A DNA stretch of 64,000 nt from Rhodococcus sovatensis (GTDB taxonomy: Bacteria; Actinomycetota; Actinomycetes; Mycobacteriales; Mycobacteriaceae), in contig NZ_CP147846.1 in NCBI RefSeq assembly GCF_037327425.1, positions 434,001-498,000 of the forward strand, in the 5' to 3' direction. Shown in pieces: positions 1-8,856 of the stretch. A model generated the notes under the pieces. It searched no databases, was not told the origin of the DNA, and saw nothing but the letters and a program-made list of their open reading frames with translations. Position numbers and translations under genes: made by a program. Every line of letters begins with the position of its first letter. The stretch's first letter is position 1.

Positions 1-585
1 CGCCGAGCGCAGCGCTGCGGCGTCGAAGGCGTAGACGCCGGAGTTGACCTCGTCGATGAGAATCTGCGCCGGGGTGGCGTCGGCGTGCTCGACGATTTCG
101 GCCACCTGATCGTCCGACGTCCGAACGATGCGGCCGTACCCGTTGGCGTCCTCGGGTACGAAGGTGAGGACCGTCGCAGCCGCAGGCAGTGGGGCGCTGA
201 GGTGCTCGTCGAGCAGGGCCTTCAGGGTGTGCCCGTCGAGCAGCGGGACGTCTGCCGCCGTGACGAGGATGGTGCCTTCGAAGTCGTCCGGCAATGCGCG
301 AAGACCGCACTGCACTGCGTGGCCGGTGCCGAGCTGTTCGTTCTGAACGGCGGTGGAGATATCTCGACCGAGTTCGGCGCTCAATTCGGCGACGGATTCG
401 GTGACCCGCTCGCGATCATGGCCGACGACGGTGACGAGATGGTCGGGTCCCAGGTCGGCAGCTGCATGTAGGGCGTGGGCGAGCATCGTGCGACCGGCCA
501 GAGGATGCAGAACCTTCGGGGTCTTCGAGCGCATCCGGGTGCCTGCACCAGCTGCGAGAACGACCACGGCGGTGTGCAATGGCAA
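1..585 (-). CDS. glmU: GlmU, N-terminal part (runs off the window)
   Basis: This is the uridylyltransferase half of the bifunctional cytoplasmic enzyme that acetylates glucosamine-1-phosphate and couples it to UTP, giving UDP-GlcNAc for the cell wall. The 195 visible residues show the nucleotidyltransferase signature LAAGAGTRMRS at residues 10-20. GTGHAVQ, the metal-site stretch TAADVPLLDG and DANGYGRIVR follow in the expected order. The acetyltransferase beta-helix lies beyond base 1. TTG at 585 is chosen because GAGGAG sits 5 bases upstream; a second TTG at 579 is less well placed. The gene points away from the tRNA-Gln and tetR next to it, the arrangement I recall for Rv1018c in M. tuberculosis. 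Confidence 0.95.
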   Translation of the reverse strand, partial: MPLHTAVVVLAAGAGTRMRSKTPKVLHPLAGRTMLAHALHAAADLGPDHLVTVVGHDRERVTESVAELSAELGRDISTAVQNEQLGTGHAVQCGLRALPDDFEGTILVTAADVPLLDGHTLKALLDEHLSAPLPAAATVLTFVPEDANGYGRIVRTSDDQVAEIVEHADATPAQILIDEVNSGVYAFDAAALRSA

Positions 586-641
586 CTGAGCTCCTCGGCG
601 ACATTTCGCTTGACTACAACGTGAAAGGCAGATGTTTCTCG

Positions 642-712
642 CTCCGCCGCCAGGACTCGAACCTGAACTATCTGAACCAAAATCAGAGGTGCTGCCATTA
701 CACCACGGCGGA
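642..712 (-). tRNA. tRNA-Gln (anticodon UUG)
   Basis: A 71-base cloverleaf can be folded by eye. The acceptor stem TCCGCCG/CGGCGGA, the anticodon stem TCTGA/TCAGA and a T arm closing on TTCGAGT are all present. The loop TTTTGGT puts UUG in the anticodon, which reads CAA glutamine codons. The discriminator base is G and CCA is not encoded. It lies 56 bases upstream of glmU on the same strand. Confidence 0.95.
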
Positions 713-933
713 TCATGGACCAGCGGTTTCACCGATGGCCGGTGCCTGCAACGAACAGACTACGGCCACGGGTCTCCCGCCGAGCGCAACGAGTCTCGCA
801 TGAGATGTGGCCGTAGGTCGAACCGCTCCCTCCGATCGGTGTCATTCGTCCCATTAGGCTCGGGTGGTGAGACCGTTCGTCGCCGGTCGGCGGGGACCTG
901 AGCTGAACGGCCTATCTAGTGGGAGGTACATCG

Positions 934-1560
934 ATGTCCGAACCCGAGCGGGCGCCGCGCGTCCGCATGACGGGTACGCAGCGCCGTGAGCAATTGATCG
1001 AGATCGGCAGGTCTCTGTTCGCGGAACGGGGATACGAGGCGACGTCGGTGGAGGAGATCGCCGGGCGCGCGAATGTGTCGAAACCCGTCGTCTACGAGCA
1101 CTTCGGCGGCAAGGAGGGCCTGTACGCGGTCATCGTCGACCGCGAGATGTCCACTCTGTTGCAGATGATCACGTCCTCGCTGTCGCAGAACAGATCCAGG
1201 ATCCGGGTCGAGCGTGTCGCCCTCGCGCTGCTGACCTATGTGGAGGAACGTACCGACGGGTTTCGAATCCTCGTGCGCGACTCGCCCGTCGCCGCTCCCG
1301 ACGGCAAATACTCGTCGTTGTTGAACGACGCAGTCGGTCAGGTCGGGCACATTCTGGCGAGTGATTTCACTCGCCGAGGTTTCGACGCCGGCTTCGCGCC
1401 GCTGTACGCGCAAGCGCTCGTCGGAATGGTGTCAATGACGGCGCAGTGGTGGCTTGACGTGCGAGAGCCGCCGAAGGAGGTGGTTGCCGCTCACGTTGTC
1501 AACTTGTGTTGGAACGGATTGACCAATCTGGAGGCAGCGCCGAAATTGGGTCGCGAATGA
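934..1560 (+). CDS. TetR-family transcriptional regulator
   Basis: A 208-residue DNA-binding repressor. The N-terminal helix-turn-helix is plain: QRREQLIEIGRSLFAERGYEA is followed by VEEIAGRANVSKPVVYEHF, the usual TetR recognition helix and YxHF motif, at about residues 15-60. The C-terminal helical ligand domain does not identify an effector. ATG 934 is chosen over an in-frame upstream start because GGGAGG ends 7 bases before it. The gene stands alone between tRNA-Gln and another TetR gene. A TetR gene at this position between glmU and mfd is also what I recall in M. tuberculosis (Rv1019), so this is probably the conserved family member. The target is unknown. Confidence 0.93.
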   Translation: MSEPERAPRVRMTGTQRREQLIEIGRSLFAERGYEATSVEEIAGRANVSKPVVYEHFGGKEGLYAVIVDREMSTLLQMITSSLSQNRSRIRVERVALALLTYVEERTDGFRILVRDSPVAAPDGKYSSLLNDAVGQVGHILASDFTRRGFDAGFAPLYAQALVGMVSMTAQWWLDVREPPKEVVAAHVVNLCWNGLTNLEAAPKLGRE

Positions 1561-1682
1561 GCCGACGTTTTGCGCACCTGTGGGGGAAAGAGGGGGTAGC
1601 GTTTGCTTTGGACGTTGAGAGCAACTTCACAGGGTCCATGAACAACCGGTTCGGACCATAAGCACGTTGGCCGAGGTAAGAA

Positions 1683-1725
1683 TGCCACTGGGTGGTACCG
1701 TTCGCTCGTAATTTGCGCAGTGGCA
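1683..1725. promoter_or_regulatory. Inverted repeat upstream of the second TetR gene
   Basis: TGCCACTG at 1683-1690 and CAGTGGCA at 1718-1725 are perfect inverted copies separated by 27 bases, ending 25 bases before the TetR start at 1751. A shorter palindrome, AACCGGTT, lies further upstream near 1643. Spaced palindromes in front of a TetR gene are often autoregulatory operators, but binding is inference. Confidence 0.35.
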
Positions 1726-1750
1726 GTCCAGTATTGCGAAGGCGGATCCA

Positions 1751-2389
1751 ATGGTCAGACAGGCACGCGCCGAAATCACGCGCGACACCGTGCTGTCGGG
1801 TGCCGCGAATGTTTTCCTGCGCCTTGGCTACGCGAACGCGAGCCTCAGTGAAATCATCTCCCAGTCACAGGTCACCAAGGGTGCTCTGTACTTCCACTTC
1901 GGCTCGAAGGAAGAGCTGGCGCGGGCGGTCATCGACGAGGGCAATGCCAGGCTCACGTCGGCGTGCCAGCAGTTCAACGACGGTCGAATTCCGGCCCTCG
2001 AAGCTGCCATCGGTATTTCGTACATCGTCGTCGACATGGCGGTCAGCGACCCCATGGTGTCAGCGATGCTGCGCTTGAGCCACCAGATCGGCGACTACCG
2101 CGGAACCCAGGGCAACGTCATGGCGGGGTGGAGCGAGTCGTTCAACGCACTGGCGGCCAAAGCGATCAAGCAAGGTGACCTCGCCGCCGATGCAGATCCC
2201 AACACCATCGGGGCGTTGGTCCTCGAAATCCTGACCGGAGTGCACATGGTGGCCGTCGCCACCGGCACTACCGACGAGTTGCCATCACGGATGGAACGGC
2301 TCTGGTATTACCTGCTGCCTTCTCTCGTCACGGCGGGCAAGGTCGAGTACTTCCGCGAGTTCGCGGCCCGGCGCGTCATCCGGCACTAG
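1751..2389 (+). CDS. TetR regulator of the gamma-butyrolactone receptor type
   Basis: A 212-residue TetR protein. The N-terminus RAEITRDTVLSGAANVFLR and the helix-turn-helix SEIISQSQVTKGALYFHFGS (about residues 35-55) resemble the ArpA/ScbR group. Members of that group bind gamma-butyrolactone signals in streptomycetes, but TetR proteins with this kind of HTH are also common in rhodococci without any known butyrolactone synthase. No AfsA-type synthase is seen in the window. It is monocistronic, has its own upstream region with an inverted repeat at 1683-1725, and converges with the hydrolase gene two bases downstream of its stop. Role and ligand are unknown; only the subfamily resemblance is claimed. 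Confidence 0.85.
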   Translation: MVRQARAEITRDTVLSGAANVFLRLGYANASLSEIISQSQVTKGALYFHFGSKEELARAVIDEGNARLTSACQQFNDGRIPALEAAIGISYIVVDMAVSDPMVSAMLRLSHQIGDYRGTQGNVMAGWSESFNALAAKAIKQGDLAADADPNTIGALVLEILTGVHMVAVATGTTDELPSRMERLWYYLLPSLVTAGKVEYFREFAARRVIRH

Positions 2390-2391
2390 CG

Positions 2392-3378
2392 TCACCTGTC
2401 GTTGTTGTCGTCGACCAGTTCGGCGATGTCGTCCCGCAGCCGGTCAGGGTATTCACCGCTGACGGCGTGTGACGCGTCCGGGTAGAGCTGCACAGTTCCG
2501 TTGGGCAGCGCCCGCTCTGCGGTGTCGACGGCTTCCTGTGCGTCGTGCATCACCGACCGTCCGGCGATGACGGCCAGAACCGGCACGTCGAGTGCCGCGA
2601 GGCGGTCTTCGGTAATCCGCGTCGGTTGCGGCAACTTCAGCGAGTACGCATGCATGCCGGCTTCGATCATGTCAGCGATGGGGACGTTCTCGACCTCTGC
2701 GCCACCGGCGGTGTACGAGTTGAAGCTGTCCCGCCACGATTTGGGAAGCCACGGCACAGCGGCGGGTAGTGCGCGGATCGCGGTGCTCCACGGGATGTCG
2801 GCGAACACCTGCACAGGATCGATCAGGGTCAGAGTGGCGATGCGCGAGTCGTCGTGGAGCGCGAGATTAGCCGCAGTCCACCCGCCGATGGACAGTCCGA
2901 CCAGGTGAACCTTGCTGATGGGCAGGGCCGTCAGCGTTTGGTCGAGCCAGGCAGCCTGGTCGTCGTCGCCCGAGATCGGACGCTCCTGGATGCTGCGCCC
3001 CGGTTCACCGAGCAGATCGACGGTGTACACGTCTCCGATCGTCAGCAAGCCAGGAAGGTTGTCTGCCCACACCGGAGTGGCCGAGGAGCGGCCGGGCAGC
3101 AGAAACAGCGGGTGCGTCGACGTCCCGGTTCCGTCGAACCGATACACGCGGACGACTCCGTAGTCGGTGCGGATGTCCAGTGTCTCGGCCGGAGCGGGAA
3201 GGTCCTGGAAAGCCCGGTCGTATGCGGTGAGGAATCGATCTTGGTCGTCCGCGCTGTTCCAGTGTCCGACGGGTGACGGCGACCGCATGACGAACGCGAC
3301 GGCGACCGCGCCGATGATCACAGCGCCTGCGGCGATGCGTAGGTATCTGCGTCGGGGCTTGCTGGGCTGGTCGCTCAT
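2392..3378 (-). CDS. Membrane-anchored or secreted alpha/beta hydrolase
   Basis: A 328-residue alpha/beta-hydrolase. After a basic start (QPSKPRRRYLR) comes one hydrophobic segment of about 20 residues (IAAGAVIIGAVAVAFVM), a signal anchor that would place the enzyme outside the membrane. The nucleophile elbow is GLSIGG, the oxyanion region LLPGRSS, and the late DASHAVSGEYP supplies the catalytic His. The substrate cannot be told. ATG 3378 is chosen because AGGAG lies 5 bases upstream; longer in-frame starts would run across the divergent promoter. It is divergent from the TetR gene at 3431, with a palindrome between the two, so that regulator probably controls it. Confidence 0.85.
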   Translation of the reverse strand: MSDQPSKPRRRYLRIAAGAVIIGAVAVAFVMRSPSPVGHWNSADDQDRFLTAYDRAFQDLPAPAETLDIRTDYGVVRVYRFDGTGTSTHPLFLLPGRSSATPVWADNLPGLLTIGDVYTVDLLGEPGRSIQERPISGDDDQAAWLDQTLTALPISKVHLVGLSIGGWTAANLALHDDSRIATLTLIDPVQVFADIPWSTAIRALPAAVPWLPKSWRDSFNSYTAGGAEVENVPIADMIEAGMHAYSLKLPQPTRITEDRLAALDVPVLAVIAGRSVMHDAQEAVDTAERALPNGTVQLYPDASHAVSGEYPDRLRDDIAELVDDNNDR

Positions 3379-3408
3379 GCCACTCCTAACCACGCGGTAA
3401 GTAATTTG

Positions 3409-3418
3409 ACCGTACGGT
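3409..3418. promoter_or_regulatory. Palindromic operator between hydrolase and TetR genes
   Basis: ACCGTACGGT is a perfect 10-bp palindrome in the 52-bp gap between divergent start codons, 13 bases before the TetR GTG. A related half-site, CGCGGTAA, lies at 3393-3400. Position and symmetry fit a TetR operator controlling both genes; binding is inferred. Confidence 0.5.
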
Positions 3419-3430
3419 AAGGTTTCGAGT

Positions 3431-4000
3431 GTGGCAACCGAGAAACCGAGCTTCATCGAACAGGCCCGACGCGCTCAGCTGATCGACGTCACGATCGACG
3501 CGGTGGCCGAGCATGGGTACGCCAAGGTCTCGCTCGCCCGCATTGCAGAGAGTGTCGGCATCACCAAAGCCGCTGTGCTGTACTACTTTCGGACCAAGGA
3601 TGCACTGATGGACGCCGCGTACCAGTTCGTTCTCACCGCTCTGGTCGACGATGTTGCCCGGGCGGTCGAGTCGGTCGACGCACAGAACGGTCCCCAGGCG
3701 TACGTGAGGTCGATGATCGGCCATCTGCGCGAGAACCCTCGGCACACGCGCATGATGATCGAGGCCCTCGGAAACCCCGCCCACGGTCACACCCCGGATC
3801 AGAGGTGGCGACCTCTTGCCGACGTCATCGACTCGGCGGTCGCAGCGCGCGGCTCGCACGCCGTCGACTCACGCTCGCTCGCGATCATCATCGGCGGCGC
3901 CATCGACGCCATCGTCACCGAGTGCCTGCACGACCCCCCATATGATTCGGCTGCCGCAGCAGAAACGCTTGTCGAGATGCTCGACGCCGCTCTGAGGTGA
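3431..4000 (+). CDS. TetR/AcrR-family regulator
   Basis: A 189-residue TetR repressor. The helix-turn-helix runs from about residue 12 to 58, with LARIAESVGITKAAVLYYF as the recognition region and the following RTKDALMDAAY as helix 4. The C-terminal domain is not diagnostic. The GTG start leaves a very short leader containing the palindrome ACCGTACGGT. Divergence from an alpha/beta hydrolase with a shared operator is a common local repressor arrangement, so the ligand may be a substrate or product of that hydrolase (inference). It is separated from mfd by 111 bases. Confidence 0.9.
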   Translation: MATEKPSFIEQARRAQLIDVTIDAVAEHGYAKVSLARIAESVGITKAAVLYYFRTKDALMDAAYQFVLTALVDDVARAVESVDAQNGPQAYVRSMIGHLRENPRHTRMMIEALGNPAHGHTPDQRWRPLADVIDSAVAARGSHAVDSRSLAIIIGGAIDAIVTECLHDPPYDSAAAAETLVEMLDAALR

Positions 4001-4111
4001 CCTGGAGGTCATCGACTCTCCCGCCTGCCCCTGTGTCGGTGTGCTCCCATAGACTCGACCACGATTGTCCGCGCGCAGCCGTCGCCCACGACACGTTCAG
4101 GAGCATTGCTG

Positions 4112-7100
4112 TTGTCTTCCGATTCTTTGCCTGCCGCTTCCAGTTCTCGGTCGGCCCCGGTCGTTCCCGACGCGGCTCTGCAACTCTCGGGTCTGGCCAG
4201 TGTCGCGCTGACGGATTCGTCGATGGTGGCCGTCGCCGACGCGGTCGGTGCCCCCGAGCGCATCCTGGTCGCGCCGAACTCCTCACGGCCGTTCGTTGCC
4301 GCCGCGATCGCGCAGCGAGCGCAGGTACTCGTCGTCACGGCCACCGGTCGCGAAGCCGACGACCTGACGACCGAGCTGCAACAGATCCTCGGCGACGCCG
4401 TCGTCCAATTCCCGTCGTGGGAGACGTTGCCGCACGAGCGCCTCTCACCCAGTGCGGACACCGTGGGCCGTCGGCTCGAGGTCTTGCGTAGGTTGGCTCG
4501 CCCGGATGACAAGGACTACGGTCCGACGCTGCAGGTCATCGTCACCACCGTCCGTTCGCTGGTTCAACCCATGGCGCCCGGCCTCGGCGAGATCGAACCG
4601 ATCGGGTTGAAGGTGGGAGTCGAAATCGACTTCGACGGGTTGATCCACCGTCTGGTCGAACTCGCCTACACGCGGGTCGACATGGTCGGCAAACGCGGTG
4701 AGTTCGCGGTCCGAGGCGGCATCCTCGATATCTTCTCCCCGACGGCAGACCATCCGGTGCGCGTCGAATTCTGGGGCGACGAGGTCACCGAGTTGCGTGC
4801 GTTCTCGGTCTCCGATCAGCGTTCGATCCCCGACATAGAGATCGTCTCCGTCATCGCGCCTCCGTGCCGCGAGCTGATTCTCACGCAGACGGTCCGCGAT
4901 CGTGCGGCTGTCCTCGCCGCCGACAATCAAGCCGACGCCGCTCTCGTCGAGATGCTGGACAAGCTGTCCGCGGGCATCCCTGTCGAGGGAATGGAGGCGT
5001 TGCTTCCCCTGCTGCAGCCGGGGGAGTTGCAGCTGCTCGCCGACGTTCTTCCCGACGGATCACACGTTCTACTCTGCGATCCTGAAAGGATCCGGACGCG
5101 CGCAACAGATTTGGTTCGAACCGGACAGGAGTTCCTGGAGGCGTCGTGGACGGCGGCGTCGGTCGGAGGCGCCGCTCCGCTCGACACGTCGACTGTCAAC
5201 ACGGAGAGTCTGGGCGGCGTGAGCCTCGACCTCGGCGCGTCGGCATACCGGTCGTTGCGGCAGATCCGCGAATCGGCCCAATCGCTGGGGCGGCCGTGGT
5301 GGACCATCAGCCCACTGTCGTCGGGCAGCGGCGAGGAAGTGGAACTGGCCGTCGAGACGGTCCCCGAGGTCCGCGGCTCCGAGGAGCTGCTGACGGGTGT
5401 CTACGCGATGCTGCGGGCGCATGTCGCCACCGGAGGTCGCGCTGTGATCGCGGTTGCCGGTGCAGGCACGGCGACGCGGATCATCGAGCGACTCGGCGAA
5501 GCCGAAGTGCCTGCAGTGCATATCGAATCGGGCGCAGAGCCGGCTCCCGACGTCGTCAGCGTTCTATGCGGTTCGTTGCACGAAGGGTTGATTCTTCCCG
5601 ACGCCAAGCTGGTGGTCGTCACCGAGAGCGACCTCACCGGCAACCGGGTCGCAGCAACCGAAGGCCGAAAGATGCCCGCCAAGAGGCGGAACCAGGTCGA
5701 CCCGCTTGCATTGGTCGCCGGCGACAGCGTCGTACACGATCAACACGGGATCGGCAGGTTCGTCGAGATGATCGAACGGACAGTCGGAGGTGCTCGTCGT
5801 GAGTACCTGGTCATCGAGTACGCACCGAGCAAACGTGGGCAGCCGGGTGACCGTCTGTTCGTACCGATGGACTCGCTCGACCAGTTGTCTCGCTACGTGG
5901 GAGGCGAGCTCCCTTCGCTCAGCAAGCTCGGCGGATCGGATTGGGCAAACACCAAACGCAAAGCGCGCAAGGCAGTTCGAGAGATCGCCGGCGAACTGGT
6001 GCAGCTATACGCGGCGCGCCAGGCAGCGCCCGGTCATGCTTTCGGCCCCGACACGCCATGGCAACGCGAGATGGAAGACGCGTTCGGATTCACCGAGACG
6101 ATGGACCAGATGACCGCGATCACCGAGGTCAAAGCGGACATGGAGAAGCCGGTCCCGATGGACCGCGTCATTCTCGGCGACGTCGGCTACGGCAAGACCG
6201 AGATCGCTGTTCGTGCGGCATTCAAGGCTGTCCAGGACGGTAAGCAGGTCGCCGTGTTGGTGCCGACAACCCTGCTGGCTCAGCAACATCTGCAGACGTT
6301 CACCGCTCGAATGGCTGCGTTCCCGGTCACGGTCCGAGGGCTCTCGCGCTTCACACACGGGGCCGACTCGAAGGCGGTCATGGCAGGCCTTGCCGACGGC
6401 ACCGTCGACATCGTCGTCGGTACTCACCGGCTGCTGCAGACCGGTGTCACGTGGAAGGACCTCGGGTTGGTCATCGTCGACGAGGAGCAGCGCTTCGGCG
6501 TCGAGCACAAGGAGCACATCAAGTCGCTTCGAACTCACGTCGATGTTCTGACGATGTCGGCGACGCCTATTCCTCGTACTCTGGAGATGAGCCTCGCGGG
6601 TATCCGTGAGTTGTCGACCATTCTCACTCCGCCCGAAGAGCGGCACCCGGTCCTGACCTACGTCGGTGCCTACAACGACAAGCAGGTTGCCGCGGCCATT
6701 CGCCGTGAGTTGCTTCGTGACGGTCAGGTCTTCTTCGTGCACAATCGAGTCAGCTCGATCGACAAGGCTGCCAAGAAGATTCGCGATCTGGTTCCCGAGG
6801 CCCGTGTCGCCACCGCGCACGGCCAGATGAACGAGGAGACACTCGAGCGGACGGTGCAAGGATTCTGGGAGCGTGAGACCGACGTTCTGGTGTGTACGAC
6901 CATCATCGAAACGGGTCTCGACATTTCCAATGCGAACACGTTGATCGTCGAGCGAAGTGATTCGCTCGGACTGTCGCAGCTGCATCAGTTGCGTGGCCGC
7001 GTCGGGCGCAGCCGCGAACGTGGATACGCATACTTCCTGTACCCCACCGAGAAGCCGCTCACCGAAACGGCCTACGACAGGCTGGCGACCATCTCGCAGA

Positions 7101-7798
7101 ACTCCGATCTCGGTGCGGGCATGGCCGTCGCGATGAAGGACCTCGAAATCCGCGGTGCAGGCAACGTTCTGGGTGCCGAGCAGTCCGGTCACGTCGCGGG
7201 CGTCGGATTCGATCTGTACGTCAGGCTCGTCGGTGAAGCGGTCGAGGCGTACCGGGCAGTGATGGATGGAAAGCCGATCACGACGGACGAGGCGCCGAAG
7301 GAAGTGCGCATCGATCTTCCGGTCGACGCGCACATCCCGCCCGACTACGTCACCAGTGATCGACTTCGTCTCGAGGCATACCGGAAGCTCGCTGCTGCAG
7401 CCGATTCCGAGGGCATCGCTGCTGTCATCGACGAGATGGTCGACCGTTACGGTCCGCTGCCGGAAGAAGTGGGACGTCTCGTGTCGGTCGCGAAGTTGCG
7501 TCTCATCGCCAAGGAGTACGGCCTCACCGACGTCAACGTCTCCGGAACTCAGATCAAATTGGCTCCGATGGAGCTGCCGGATTCGAAGCAGATCCGCCTC
7601 AAGCGTCTGTACCCGAATGCCGCTTACCGTGCGACGACCGGTGTGGTGCAACTACCGCTTCCGCGTGTCGAAGGTGGCGGTGTCGGTGCGGCACGAGTTC
7701 GCGACGTCGAACTGATCCAGTACATCGCCGATCTCATGCTCTCACTCGATGGAAAGCCGTCGCGTTCGGTGTTGCTGGAGCAGACTGTGGGGGTGTGA
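4112..7798 (+). CDS. mfd: Mfd, transcription-repair coupling factor
   Basis: A 1228-residue DNA translocase that removes RNA polymerase stalled at lesions and recruits UvrA. It has the full Mfd architecture. The N-terminal UvrB-like region includes FPSWETLPHERLSP. The RNA-polymerase-interaction (CarD-like) domain follows around GDSVVHDQHGIGRF. The superfamily-2 motor carries Walker A GDVGYGKTE near residue 690 and the DEEQ box near 790, then TMSATPIPRTL, and RGRVGRSRERGYAY of the second RecA domain. The C-terminal TRCF domain ends the protein. Of two TTG codons at 4106 and 4112, the second has GGAG at a better spacing (8 bases), so it is preferred. The stop overlaps the mazG start (TGATG), indicating coupled translation. 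Confidence 0.97.
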   Translation: MSSDSLPAASSSRSAPVVPDAALQLSGLASVALTDSSMVAVADAVGAPERILVAPNSSRPFVAAAIAQRAQVLVVTATGREADDLTTELQQILGDAVVQFPSWETLPHERLSPSADTVGRRLEVLRRLARPDDKDYGPTLQVIVTTVRSLVQPMAPGLGEIEPIGLKVGVEIDFDGLIHRLVELAYTRVDMVGKRGEFAVRGGILDIFSPTADHPVRVEFWGDEVTELRAFSVSDQRSIPDIEIVSVIAPPCRELILTQTVRDRAAVLAADNQADAALVEMLDKLSAGIPVEGMEALLPLLQPGELQLLADVLPDGSHVLLCDPERIRTRATDLVRTGQEFLEASWTAASVGGAAPLDTSTVNTESLGGVSLDLGASAYRSLRQIRESAQSLGRPWWTISPLSSGSGEEVELAVETVPEVRGSEELLTGVYAMLRAHVATGGRAVIAVAGAGTATRIIERLGEAEVPAVHIESGAEPAPDVVSVLCGSLHEGLILPDAKLVVVTESDLTGNRVAATEGRKMPAKRRNQVDPLALVAGDSVVHDQHGIGRFVEMIERTVGGARREYLVIEYAPSKRGQPGDRLFVPMDSLDQLSRYVGGELPSLSKLGGSDWANTKRKARKAVREIAGELVQLYAARQAAPGHAFGPDTPWQREMEDAFGFTETMDQMTAITEVKADMEKPVPMDRVILGDVGYGKTEIAVRAAFKAVQDGKQVAVLVPTTLLAQQHLQTFTARMAAFPVTVRGLSRFTHGADSKAVMAGLADGTVDIVVGTHRLLQTGVTWKDLGLVIVDEEQRFGVEHKEHIKSLRTHVDVLTMSATPIPRTLEMSLAGIRELSTILTPPEERHPVLTYVGAYNDKQVAAAIRRELLRDGQVFFVHNRVSSIDKAAKKIRDLVPEARVATAHGQMNEETLERTVQGFWERETDVLVCTTIIETGLDISNANTLIVERSDSLGLSQLHQLRGRVGRSRERGYAYFLYPTEKPLTETAYDRLATISQNSDLGAGMAVAMKDLEIRGAGNVLGAEQSGHVAGVGFDLYVRLVGEAVEAYRAVMDGKPITTDEAPKEVRIDLPVDAHIPPDYVTSDRLRLEAYRKLAAAADSEGIAAVIDEMVDRYGPLPEEVGRLVSVAKLRLIAKEYGLTDVNVSGTQIKLAPMELPDSKQIRLKRLYPNAAYRATTGVVQLPLPRVEGGGVGAARVRDVELIQYIADLMLSLDGKPSRSVLLEQTVGV

Positions 7799-8709
7799 TG
7801 ACGGTTGTTCTGCTCGATCCCGTGCGGCCGACGATGGTTCCGGCCGAAGCGATCGAATTCCTCAGCGGTGTCGTGCAGTTCACCGAAGAGGTACCGGTGC
7901 GCACGCGGTGGTTGTTCTCGGGGACCGCACACGGGGATGGTTCGGCCGAGGTTCTGGTCAGTACCGATCCGTCGAACCTCGATGTGCAGGAGAGGGTCCG
8001 GCGCGGCGAGCGCGTCATCGCGTCGCCGAAGTTGCCAGGCGACGACCTCATTGCGGCGGTTGTCCTGATGGATCGGCTGCGGACGATCGGCGGGTGGGAA
8101 GCGCAGCAGACGCACGCATCCTTGAGCGGCTATCTGTTGGAGGAGACGTACGAGCTTCTCGATGCCATTCACAGTGGCAACCTCGTCGACCTCGAGGAAG
8201 AGCTCGGCGACATCCTGTTGCAGGTGCTGTTCCACTCGCGGATCGCTCAGGATGCGGCAGAGAATTCGTTCGATGTCGACGACGTGGCAGCGGGTCTCGT
8301 TGCGAAGCTGACCCACCGGACCCCGCACCTGACGGACGGTTCAACCGGCCCGATCGACGTTGCAGCGCAAGAGAAGGCATGGGAAGAGAAGAAGGCCTCG
8401 GAAAAGGCGCGGGGCTCCTGCCTCGACGGAATCGCGCTCGCCCAGCCCGCCCTCGCCCTGACGCAGAAAATCGTCTCCCGCGCGAAAAAGGCAGGTCTGC
8501 CGGACGAACTCGTCCCCGAAGAGTTGCGCGTCGTGCACATCGGCGACGACCACAGCCACGGCGGCGAGAGCGCGGAAGACCTGCTGCGGCGGAACGTGTT
8601 GGACTTCGCCCGGCGCATCCGTGGGGCCGAAACATCCGCCCAGGTCCACGGCGCTCAGCCGGGCAAGCTCACGGCCATCGAGTGGATAGAGAACTGGGGT
8701 CGGGGGTAG
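7798..8709 (+). CDS. mazG: MazG, nucleoside triphosphate pyrophosphohydrolase
   Basis: A 303-residue house-cleaning enzyme that hydrolyses non-canonical NTPs to NMP and pyrophosphate. The all-alpha MazG signature EEXXE...EXXD is present in LLEETYELLDAIH followed by DLEEELGDILLQV, at about residues 119-143; these acidic residues hold magnesium. The N-terminal 100 residues form the extra domain seen in actinobacterial MazG proteins. ATG 7798 shares a base with the mfd stop, so the two are translationally coupled; the GTG at 7795 is an alternative. A long perfect hairpin lies 90 bases after the stop. From memory, mfd-mazG-lpqU-eno is the M. tuberculosis order. Confidence 0.96.
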   Translation: MTVVLLDPVRPTMVPAEAIEFLSGVVQFTEEVPVRTRWLFSGTAHGDGSAEVLVSTDPSNLDVQERVRRGERVIASPKLPGDDLIAAVVLMDRLRTIGGWEAQQTHASLSGYLLEETYELLDAIHSGNLVDLEEELGDILLQVLFHSRIAQDAAENSFDVDDVAAGLVAKLTHRTPHLTDGSTGPIDVAAQEKAWEEKKASEKARGSCLDGIALAQPALALTQKIVSRAKKAGLPDELVPEELRVVHIGDDHSHGGESAEDLLRRNVLDFARRIRGAETSAQVHGAQPGKLTAIEWIENWGRG

Positions 8710-8730
8710 TTTGGCCTCCCCCCTCCTTCC

Positions 8731-8782
8731 GCTTGAATGGACCTTCGGAGCTATCTGATCGTATGGATGGACCATCCGAGCG
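8731..8782. repeat. Dispersed repeat, diverged copy
   Basis: This stretch shares the 20-base core CTGATCGTATGGATGGACCA (8755-8774) with two further copies at 9604-9623 and 9678-9697. Its flanks are partly self-complementary, so it could fold as RNA or DNA. It lies just after mazG and before the 16-bp hairpin. Family identity is unknown. Confidence 0.75.
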
Positions 8783-8798
8783 GTGCTGGGGCGCTGCC

Positions 8799-8833
8799 CC
8801 ATGGTGACCGAATGAGACATTCGGTCACCATGG
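8799..8833. terminator. Perfect 16-bp hairpin between convergent genes
   Basis: CCATGGTGACCGAATG at 8799-8814 and its exact reverse complement at 8818-8833 flank a 3-base AGA loop. It lies between the convergent ends of mazG and the reductase gene. There is no T run on either side, so if it terminates transcription it would be a bidirectional actinobacterial-type hairpin without a U tract. It may instead belong to the neighbouring repeat family. Confidence 0.6.
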
Positions 8834-8856
8834 TTGGTATGTGACTCCGAGGGTTT

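Noticed and set aside
6005..7651. Long antisense frame inside mfd
   Set aside because: It is a shadow of a high-GC gene with no start signal or family resemblance.
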